A DNA stretch of 9,048 nt from DATEEG01 sp035525055 (GTDB lineage Bacteria > Actinomycetota > Acidimicrobiia > Spongiisociales > ZC4RG35), in the NCBI GenBank assembly GCA_035525055.1, contig DATLEZ010000173.1, positions 1 to 9,048 of the forward strand, given 5' to 3'. A program made the position numbers and the translations under genes. This document shows, piece by piece, positions 4,203-9,048 of this stretch (positions within the stretch are counted from its first letter, which is position 1; every line of letters starts with the position of its first letter). The notes beneath the pieces are model-generated. The model was not told the origin of the DNA and did not search any database. It was given only the letters and a program-made list of their open reading frames with translations.

Positions 4203-5487
4203 ACTGGTCGCCCACGGAATCGGTGGGCGTCTGGATCTTCCTGTACCGCTGACCTTCTTTGCCGCCGGTGCCGTTGCCGTCCTGATTATCACCTTCTTGG
4301 CCCTCGCCACCCTTTGGCCTAACCCCCGGCTCCAGGACGGTCCCAGGCAGCGATCCCCCGGGCGGACCATCGGTCTCGGAGCCCTGAACATTCTCGGCGT
4401 GGTGGGTCTCCTCTTGGTGATCGTGGCCGGCATCGGCACGCTGGCTCGGGGTGGGGACGAACTGGGTGCTCGCAATGTCGGGCCGATCCTTTTCTGGGTG
4501 TATTTCTGGTTGGTCGTGCCTTTCCTGGGAGCGTTCCTGGGTGACCTCTACACAGGGATCAATCCATGGCGCACGTTGTCCCGATGGCTCGGGATCGGTG
4601 AAACTGAGCGAGGTCGGCTGAAGGCAGGACTATGGCCAGCGACACTGTTGCTGTTGGCGGTTGCCTGGTTTGAGCTTGTGTATCCGGATTCAGGCGACCC
4701 TGCCTCGATTGCGATCGCGGCGGTGCTCTTTACCGCGTTCTTGTTGATCATCGTCGGGCTCTACGGGCGGGAGACCGCACTCACCTCGTTCGATCCGTTC
4801 ACTGCCTACAACCGCCTGATCAGCGCCATCAGCCCGTTCGGTCGCAACGCTGAGGGACGTCTGGTCCGTCGGGGATGGCTGCGGGCGCTGATCGTTCTTC
4901 CGGAGTGGCCGGGCCTCGCGGCCTTCGCGATCGTGATGATCGGAACCGTCAGCTTCGATGGTCTCGGGGCGACCTCATGGTGGGAAGCGGCGATGGGAAA
5001 CTTCGGTGCCTCGACCTTCGGTCGGTCGTTGTTGCTGATTGCTATGTGCCTCGTGGTCGGCGGCACCTACTACCTGGCATGTGCCCTGGCTGTGCGGCTG
5101 GGTGGCGGAACCTGCAGTCCGGCTCAAGTCGCCTCCCGGTTCGCTCACACCCTCGTGCCGATTGCCTTTGCCTATGCGTTTGCCCATTACTTCACGCTGA
5201 TTATTTTCGAGGGCCAATCGATAATCAGCGCCGCCTCCGACCCCTTCGGCCTGGGATGGGATCTGTTCGGGACTCGCGCCTACAAGGTCGACTTCTTCCT
5301 GGGTGCCCTTCATATCTGGTACATCCAGGTAGGCGCCATCGTCCTCGGCCATGTGGCCGGAGTGGTCCTCGCCCACGACCGGGCCCTGGTCGACTTCAAA
5401 GGAGCCGGAGCGGTGCGATCCCAATACGCCATGCTCCTCCTGATGGTTTTGCTGACCTCTCTCGGCCTTTTCATCCTTGCCGGCTGA
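4189..5487 (+). CDS. Polytopic membrane protein of the 'fenitrothion hydrolase'-annotated family
   Basis: The 432-aa integral membrane protein has about ten hydrophobic segments, roughly at 22-43, 62-84, 98-118, 148-166, 172-192, 233-255, 280-303, 316-340, 370-396 and 412-431. The N-terminal A-H-G-I-G-G-R-x-D-L-P-V-P-L is the opening I recall for actinobacterial proteins often annotated 'fenitrothion hydrolase' (after Burkholderia Fed proteins); their real cellular role is not established. Several histidines lie in or near late helices (His320, 333, 375, 388, 396), compatible with metal or heme binding, which is an inference. The start is TTG at 4189 because it overlaps the preceding stop (TTGA) and the same junction is kept in the duplicated copy; no independent Shine-Dalgarno is seen, so coupling to the mini-ORF is likely. 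The stop is 23 bp from the convergent SRPBCC-like gene. Confidence 0.7.
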   Translation: MIRFPLVAHGIGGRLDLPVPLTFFAAGAVAVLIITFLALATLWPNPRLQDGPRQRSPGRTIGLGALNILGVVGLLLVIVAGIGTLARGGDELGARNVGPILFWVYFWLVVPFLGAFLGDLYTGINPWRTLSRWLGIGETERGRLKAGLWPATLLLLAVAWFELVYPDSGDPASIAIAAVLFTAFLLIIVGLYGRETALTSFDPFTAYNRLISAISPFGRNAEGRLVRRGWLRALIVLPEWPGLAAFAIVMIGTVSFDGLGATSWWEAAMGNFGASTFGRSLLLIAMCLVVGGTYYLACALAVRLGGGTCSPAQVASRFAHTLVPIAFAYAFAHYFTLIIFEGQSIISAASDPFGLGWDLFGTRAYKVDFFLGALHIWYIQVGAIVLGHVAGVVLAHDRALVDFKGAGAVRSQYAMLLLMVLLTSLGLFILAG

Positions 5488-5510
5488 TCAGGCGGCGAAG
5501 CGCAAGAGGC

Positions 5511-6233
5511 TCAGCTGTCGGCTTTTTGCCGACTTCGCGCCCACGGCAAGAGACCGTTGTAACGGACGTTGCTGAAGTTCTTCCATTGCCGCTTCTTGTC
5601 GACGCATACGACCTTGGTATCTACCGGTGCGCTGGAACCGAGATAGTCGGCGAGGGATTTAAGGGTGTGCTGCCACATCTTGTCCTCGGCCTTGCTGCCG
5701 AACATCATCATGCCCGCCTCGTACATCGGATCGTTGGAGCGGATCAAAAGCTGGGCCTGGGCCATGGTCGTCCCGTTCTCATCGTGGGCGCTGAATGTGA
5801 TGAACCCCGCGAAGGGATGGCCCTCGGGGTTCATGTACGAAAAAGAGACGTCATCCGAGTAGAGGACCAGGACTCCCGTAGAGAGCGGAAGGCCTCCCTG
5901 GGTCGACTTGATCAGTCCGATCTCACCAGGCTTGATCCCGGCGACCGGGGCGTAAAAGCGGGTTTTTTCCGGCCAGAAGCGACCGTATTCGGCTTTCCAG
6001 GTCCCAATCACCTGCTGGGGGGTCTTGCCCGGAATCGCAACCTTGAAGGTCTTCTGCCACATCTGACCGAATCCCTGCTGCGGTCCCGTTAACCGGCGAC
6101 CCTGCACTCGCGAAGCGCTCGCCCCCTTCGGAACCTGACCGATCTCGAGGTGATCGCGATTGCTCGCCCAGTTGTCGTCTCTCGTGGTGGGCGGTTGATT
6201 GTCTGGCCTGAGGTTCTCCGGCCCGGTGCTCAT
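5511..6233 (-). CDS. SRPBCC/DUF1990-like conserved protein in anti-sigma operon
   Basis: The 240-aa protein has no signal peptide. Residues 1-45 are polar and probably disordered; the conserved part begins G-R-R-L-T-G-P-Q-Q-G-F-G-Q-M-W-Q and includes W-K-A-E-Y-G-R-F-W-P, G-I-K-P-G-E-I-G-L, S-T-G-V-L-V-L-Y-S-D-D and E-G-H-P-F-A-G-F-I-T-F-S. This alternation of strands with a final long helix (residues 178-200) resembles helix-grip (SRPBCC/START, DUF1990-like) folds that bind hydrophobic ligands. The family call is from memory and tentative. The ATG at 6233 is chosen over longer frames because AAGGAGG lies seven bases upstream; a GTG directly before it is possible. It is last in the four-gene minus operon, 22 bp after the second STAS gene. 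Function unknown. A 6-bp inverted repeat at 5517-5533 overlaps its 3' end. Confidence 0.7.
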   Translation of the reverse strand: MSTGPENLRPDNQPPTTRDDNWASNRDHLEIGQVPKGASASRVQGRRLTGPQQGFGQMWQKTFKVAIPGKTPQQVIGTWKAEYGRFWPEKTRFYAPVAGIKPGEIGLIKSTQGGLPLSTGVLVLYSDDVSFSYMNPEGHPFAGFITFSAHDENGTTMAQAQLLIRSNDPMYEAGMMMFGSKAEDKMWQHTLKSLADYLGSSAPVDTKVVCVDKKRQWKNFSNVRYNGLLPWARSRQKADS

Positions 6234-6255
6234 CACAAATCCTCCTTGTCTCGAC

Positions 6256-6603
6256 TCAGGCGGCGAGTGCCGCTGCCTCGTTGTCGAAGATGCTGATTGC
6301 TTCATCCAGACGGGTCAGTGAGAAGATCTCGCGGTAATGGGCTGTGAGGCCGAAAGCGGAAAGCCGCTGGTTCTTGCGCTGGGCCCGGATCAGGATCGTG
6401 ACCAGAAGGCCAATGCCTCCTGAATTCATATAGTCGAGACCCTCGAAGTTGAGGACCACGGTCTTGACGCCCGGTTGATCGGCGTCTCCGTAAGCTTCGG
6501 TCAGGACCGGTTCACTGAAGGCGGTCAACTCGCCTTTGATATCGATCACTTTGAACCCGGTTGCGGGCTCCCTCACCGACATTGCAATCTTTGCTTCGGG
6601 CAT
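6256..6603 (-). CDS. STAS-domain anti-sigma factor antagonist (second copy)
   Basis: The 115-aa single STAS domain resembles SpoIIAA/RsbV. The switch region reads D-Y-M-N-S-G-G-I-G with Ser61 at the position phosphorylated in partner-switching antagonists, although the second residue of the usual S-S-G is Gly here. A strong GGAGGAGG Shine-Dalgarno lies close upstream, in the 28-bp gap after the first STAS gene. Both STAS proteins share an unusual C-terminal H-Y-R-E-I-F-x-x-T-R-L and an acidic, alanine-rich end, pointing to tandem duplication followed by divergence. In the unphosphorylated state it would bind an anti-sigma kinase, probably the HATPase end of the fusion protein upstream; the released sigma factor is not in the window. 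Confidence 0.9.
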   Translation of the reverse strand: MPEAKIAMSVREPATGFKVIDIKGELTAFSEPVLTEAYGDADQPGVKTVVLNFEGLDYMNSGGIGLLVTILIRAQRKNQRLSAFGLTAHYREIFSLTRLDEAISIFDNEAAALAA

Positions 6604-6631
6604 TGCTTCCTCCTCCGTCGATCGTTCGGAC

Positions 6632-6973
6632 TTACTCGACTGCGAGGGCAGTCGGTTCGTCGTCGTAAATGGTCATGAAATCTGCCAAGCGGGTGATCTG
6701 GAAGATCTCGCGGTAGTGGGGGCTGAGCCCGCAGGCCCTGAGCGGCCGGCCATCGGCTCTGGCTCGCGCCAGCAGGGCGACGATCACGGCGATCCCCGTG
6801 GAATTGATGTAGTCAACATCGGTGAAGTTGAGGATCACCGGTCCGTGGGCTCCAGCCTGGTTGTAGGCAGTTTCGAGGTCATCCTTGGTGCCGCGGTCGA
6901 TGTCTCCGTGAAGATCGATGACCGTGCTGTCGCCTGTGCTTCTAACTTCTGCCGAGAATGGGGTTCCGGGCAT
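6632..6973 (-). CDS. STAS-domain anti-sigma factor antagonist (first copy)
   Basis: The 113-aa STAS protein carries D-Y-I-N-S-T-G-I-A with Ser58 as the predicted phosphosite, close to the SpoIIAA/RsbV pattern. The ATG lies two bases after the stop of the phosphatase-kinase fusion, and its GGGAGG Shine-Dalgarno is inside that gene's last codons, so translation is coupled. The start is fixed by that spacing. The family role is to sequester the anti-sigma kinase when unphosphorylated. Compared with the second copy the switch loop differs (S-T-G versus S-G-G) while the tail is shared, so the two may answer to different kinases or be modified with different kinetics; that is an inference. Confidence 0.92.
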   Translation of the reverse strand: MPGTPFSAEVRSTGDSTVIDLHGDIDRGTKDDLETAYNQAGAHGPVILNFTDVDYINSTGIAVIVALLARARADGRPLRACGLSPHYREIFQITRLADFMTIYDDEPTALAVE

Positions 6974-6975
6974 CC

Positions 6976-8550
6976 TCAGTCCTCCCTTCGGGACATTTCC
7001 AGCTCGATGGTGTGGTATTGGTCATCGGTGCTGGTTCTCATCTTGTCGACCATCTTCTCGATGAGAAAAAGGCCCCATCCTCGAGGGCTTTGTTCGCCCG
7101 CCAGTTTGGCCTCGAGGTTGGGGATCACCGGGTCCGGTATGGAGCGGCCGCCGCCGTGGTCCTTGATCCGGACCAGGATCTTGCTGCTGTCCGCCAGCAC
7201 CGAGACCTCGATCGGCAGATCGGGATTGCCCTGGTTGCCGTGCTCGCAGGCGTTCATGGCGGCTTCGGATACAGCGGTCTTGAGGCGTTCAAGTCGCTCT
7301 CCCTCCAGACCGAGCCCTTGCGCGATCGAGGCAACTCGGACCATCGCCTCACGCTCGGCGCCCGGGTTGCTGCCGAGGGCGAACGAGGCGACCTCGTCCG
7401 GGTCATCACCGAAGGCCGCGGCCGACTCGACGGCCGATGAGGTTCGCTTGATCGTCACCATGGTGACGTCATCCTCCTGTTCGGCGTCCTCGCCGCGGAA
7501 TAGGTCGAGCTGGTCGAGGATGATCGATATGAGATCCTGGCCTCCCTCATGCCTGGTCACGAGGTCGATGAGCCGCGGAAATCCGAACATGGCACCGGCC
7601 CGGTCGTGGGATTCGACGATGCCGTCGCTGGTGAGGAGAACCGTCTCTCCGGGATTGAGGCGAGCGTGGGCGACTTCGTACTTCATGCCCGGCATCAGGC
7701 CCAGGGGCATGCCAGTGGCTCGCATCTCGACAACGCCACCTGAGGTCCTGACGTAAGGAAGGTTGTGTCCGGCGTTGGCAAAGACGATGTCGCCCGTGGC
7801 GGGATTGAGGACGCCGTAAAAGCAGGTGACGAACATTGCCGGCGGAATTACGGGAACGAGGGACTCGTTGGCCCGCGCCAGCACCTCGCCCGGGTCGTAG
7901 CTCTGGGTTGCCATCGTTCGCAGGGTGGTGCGGGTGGTTGCCATGACCAGGGCCGCCGGGACTCCTTTGTCGGTCACATCGCCGATGACGAGCCCCATCC
8001 GCCCGTCCTGGAGGGGGATGAAGTCGTAGATGTCCCCACCGACGGCGCGGGCCGATTGGTAGTACGCCTCGATCTCCCAGCCGGCCAGGTGGGGCAACTC
8101 TTTCGGAAGCAGGGTTTGCTGGATGAGCGAGGCAACCCGCAGTTCTTGTTCGAATCGCTCCCGCTCTTTGGCTTCCGCCTCTTGCTGCCGGACCAACTGC
8201 GCCACCCGGATGGCCGGCGCAACCTGAGATGCCAGGCCAGCGAGCAGTTTGCGATCGTCGGTCGAATAGGGCTGGTCGGAAAGGCGTCTTCCGAGGTTGA
8301 GGGTTCCGATCAGCTCTCCCTGGGAGACCAGGGGAACGATGAGGTGGACACCGGCCGCCCGCATCTCGTCGAGGGCCGGGGAGTCGAGTGCCACCTTCTC
8401 CACCTCCACTGGTGCTCCCACCCCGAGGAGATAACCCAGAAGGGGATCGTGGTCAGGAATCGGAATGGCCTGACCGATCTGCGATGGAGGTGCAATGGCC
8501 TCGCGATCGGTCGCTTCTTCCTTGCGCCGGGCTCGTTGCAGAATTGCCAT
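6976..8550 (-). CDS. GAF-like/PP2C (SpoIIE) phosphatase fused to RsbW-like HATPase kinase
   Basis: The 524-aa cytoplasmic protein has three parts. Residues 30-118 form a GAF-like sensor, rather short (A-G-V-H-L-I-V-P-L-V-S-Q-G-E-L-I-G-T-L-N-L). A coiled linker (119-145) leads to a PP2C/SpoIIE domain (about 146-368) with G-G-D-I-Y-D (Asp173, Asp176), G-D-V-T-D-K-G (Asp191), T-S-D-G (Asp309) and E-D-D-V-T-M (Asp360/361), the metal-binding acids. Residues 385-520 are an RsbW-type HATPase_c with N-box Glu429/Asn433 in E-A-A-M-N-A-C-E-H-G, G1-like Asp464 and glycine-rich R-G-W-G-L-F-L-I. Thus phosphatase (RsbU/SpoIIE-like) and anti-sigma kinase (RsbW/SpoIIAB-like) are on one chain, next to their presumed STAS substrates. 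No Shine-Dalgarno precedes the ATG at 8550, but known relatives begin in the same way, as far as I recall. Confidence 0.93.
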   Translation of the reverse strand: MAILQRARRKEEATDREAIAPPSQIGQAIPIPDHDPLLGYLLGVGAPVEVEKVALDSPALDEMRAAGVHLIVPLVSQGELIGTLNLGRRLSDQPYSTDDRKLLAGLASQVAPAIRVAQLVRQQEAEAKERERFEQELRVASLIQQTLLPKELPHLAGWEIEAYYQSARAVGGDIYDFIPLQDGRMGLVIGDVTDKGVPAALVMATTRTTLRTMATQSYDPGEVLARANESLVPVIPPAMFVTCFYGVLNPATGDIVFANAGHNLPYVRTSGGVVEMRATGMPLGLMPGMKYEVAHARLNPGETVLLTSDGIVESHDRAGAMFGFPRLIDLVTRHEGGQDLISIILDQLDLFRGEDAEQEDDVTMVTIKRTSSAVESAAAFGDDPDEVASFALGSNPGAEREAMVRVASIAQGLGLEGERLERLKTAVSEAAMNACEHGNQGNPDLPIEVSVLADSSKILVRIKDHGGGRSIPDPVIPNLEAKLAGEQSPRGWGLFLIEKMVDKMRTSTDDQYHTIELEMSRRED

Positions 8551-8599
8551 CGGACGTATGTGTAGCCGCCCCCCGTTCCGACAGCGTTACGGAAAGGAA

Positions 8600-8669
8600 G
8601 AAAGTCGTAAGGTGGAAGGCGGAAGGCGGAAGGCGGAATCGAGTCAGACGAGACGCCAGACGCCATACG
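8600..8669. repeat. Third heptanucleotide repeat array
   Basis: Ten 7-bp units can be phased: GTAAGGT, then GGAAGGC three times exactly, then degenerate units ending in a CCAGACG/CCATACG group. It lies in the divergent intergenic region and resembles the arrays near 1.7 and 2.0 kb in unit length and purine bias. Unit boundaries beyond the exact GGAAGGC triplet (8614-8634) are less certain. Confidence 0.7.
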
Positions 8670-8674
8670 GATCT

Positions 8675-8699
8675 GTCCCCCCGCTTGCCGGGGGGGGAC
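8675..8699. repeat. GC-rich stem-loop (GTCCCCCC/GGGGGGAC)
   Basis: A perfect 8-bp inverted repeat, GTCCCCCC at 8675-8682 and GGGGGGAC at 8692-8699, flanks a 9-nt loop. It follows the heptad array directly and has no T-tract. As it lies between divergent genes a terminator is not expected; a mobile or dispersed repeat element, or a regulatory structure, is possible. Confidence 0.65.
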
Positions 8700-8700
8700 T

Positions 8701-8720
8701 GATCGCCGCTTTGGGCGATC
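8701..8720. repeat. Second stem-loop (GATCGCC/GGCGATC)
   Basis: A perfect 7-bp inverted repeat with a 6-nt loop (GCTTTG), one base after the previous hairpin. The pair of hairpins looks like one compound element. The remainder of the 289-bp gap (8721-8839) shows only a weak promoter candidate. Confidence 0.6.
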
Positions 8721-8823
8721 GAGGGGTGTGCGAGAACTCCGGTCGCAGGTGAAGCTGCTTGGACGTCGCCCGTTCGTCTGGTCCTGCCTTACCCACGAGA
8801 GCTGCCCAAACCCCGGCCCTTCC

Positions 8824-8829
8824 TAACCT
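8824..8829 (+). promoter_or_regulatory. Putative -10 element (TAACCT) of the SARP-type regulator
   Basis: TAACCT fits TANNNT and ends 10 bases before the GTG at 8840, with no Shine-Dalgarno between, so a leaderless or very short leader is suggested. Spacing is slightly long. Weak. Confidence 0.22.
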
Positions 8830-8839
8830 TGCGATAGCT

Positions 8840-9048
8840 GTGCCTACCTCGTCCGGTCTCCGCCTCGCCCTGCTGGGGCCACCAGAAATCACGGTCGACG
8901 GCAGTCGCCTCGAAGTCGACACCCGCAAGGCGATTGCGCTGCTTTCCTACCTGGCGGTCTCCGGGGAGCAGCCGAGCCGCGAGCAACTCGCCGACCTGTT
9001 GTGGCCCGACCTCGATCGGGATCGGGCCCGGGCGACTTTGCGACGGAC
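8840..9048 (+). CDS. SARP/BTAD-family transcriptional regulator, N-terminal fragment
   Basis: The frame opens at GTG 8840 and continues to the edge (69 codons plus two bases). The product begins L-R-L-A-L-L-G-P-P-E-I-T-V-D-G, then has T-R-K-A-I-A-L-L-S-Y-L-A-V, P-S-R-E-Q-L-A-D-L-L-W-P-D and R-A-R-A-T-L-R-R. This is the standard start of the winged-helix OmpR-type DNA-binding domain of AfsR/DnrI-like regulators, which is normally followed by a BTAD helical domain and often by ATPase, adenylate-cyclase or TPR regions; none of those can be seen here. It would act in the cytoplasm as a DNA-binding activator. It is divergent from the phosphatase-kinase operon across a repeat-rich 289-bp region. 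No ATG lies in frame upstream nearby, supporting GTG. Confidence 0.85.
   Translation, partial: MPTSSGLRLALLGPPEITVDGSRLEVDTRKAIALLSYLAVSGEQPSREQLADLLWPDLDRDRARATLRR

Noticed and set aside
5517..5533. Intrinsic terminator between convergent genes
   Set aside because: GTCGGC/GCCGAC gives only a 6-bp stem with the T run in the loop rather than after the stem, and it lies within the coding end of the SRPBCC-like gene. A role in termination is not supported.
4875..6092. Long plus-strand open frame of 405 codons
   Set aside because: It overlaps the 3' half of the membrane-protein gene and then runs antisense to the SRPBCC-like gene. Its product is Arg/Pro/Cys-rich with no domain logic, as expected for a GC-rich shadow frame.
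6231..6305. Longer N-terminus (24 more residues) for the SRPBCC-like protein
   Set aside because: The extension would overlap the end of the second STAS gene and lacks a ribosome site, whereas ATG 6233 has AAGGAGG at proper spacing.
6536..7756. Long plus-strand open frame antisense to STAS and phosphatase genes
   Set aside because: The opposite strand holds clearly recognised STAS, HATPase and PP2C motifs with good Shine-Dalgarno sites; the plus product is Ser/Arg-rich and unlike any family.
7765..8565. Plus-strand 266-codon frame antisense to the PP2C/GAF region
   Set aside because: It is the antisense of conserved domains and has no ribosome-binding signal or recognisable motif.
8600..8669. 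CRISPR array
   Set aside because: Units are 7 bp, directly adjacent and without spacers; no cas genes are near. This is a heptad tandem repeat.

Overview
The window is about 9 kb of high-GC DNA with short intergenic gaps, strong C/G third-position bias and a mixture of start types (ATG, GTG, TTG; some genes with a Shine-Dalgarno, some apparently leaderless). The gene content includes a SARP/BTAD-type activator, an RsbU-RsbW-like fusion with STAS partners, a Ser/Thr-linker lipoprotein and a family often annotated 'fenitrothion hydrolase'. Together these point to an Actinomycetota chromosome, perhaps an Acidimicrobiia-like lineage. The phylum is an inference with moderate confidence; the class is a guess.

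Left part (1-2276): a DsbB/BdbC-like disulfide-generating membrane protein runs off the left edge on the minus strand. Facing away from it is a two-gene plus-strand unit: a thioredoxin-like [2Fe-2S] ferredoxin and an alpha/beta hydrolase, overlapping by ATGA. The hydrolase 3' end runs into an array of 7-bp repeats. The array bridges to a convergent 26-aa single-helix microprotein whose ribosome-binding site sits in the loop of a perfect hairpin. A second heptad array and a doubtful 64-codon ORF follow.

Middle part (2299-5487): a cupredoxin-like lipoprotein, a TPR-like protein of unknown function, and a polytopic membrane protein rich in histidines, all on plus. The sequence shows a partial duplication. 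The promoter/start region and the last codons of the lipoprotein gene, plus the TTG-initiated start of the membrane gene, recur on both sides of the TPR gene. The downstream lipoprotein copy has collapsed to an in-frame 19-codon mini-ORF whose stop overlaps the membrane gene's start. The ancestral arrangement was probably lipoprotein-membrane protein directly coupled, with the TPR gene now wedged between.

Right part (5511-8550): a compact minus-strand operon, read right to left, of a GAF-PP2C phosphatase-HATPase fusion, two paralogous STAS anti-sigma-factor antagonists and a conserved SRPBCC-like protein of unknown role. The first three form a partner-switching module: the fused kinase end would phosphorylate a STAS serine and the phosphatase end would remove it. 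No sigma factor is present in the window.

Right edge (8551-9048): a 289-bp divergent intergenic region carries a third heptad array and two adjacent stem-loops. It is followed by the first 69 codons of a SARP/BTAD-type transcriptional regulator that runs off the window.
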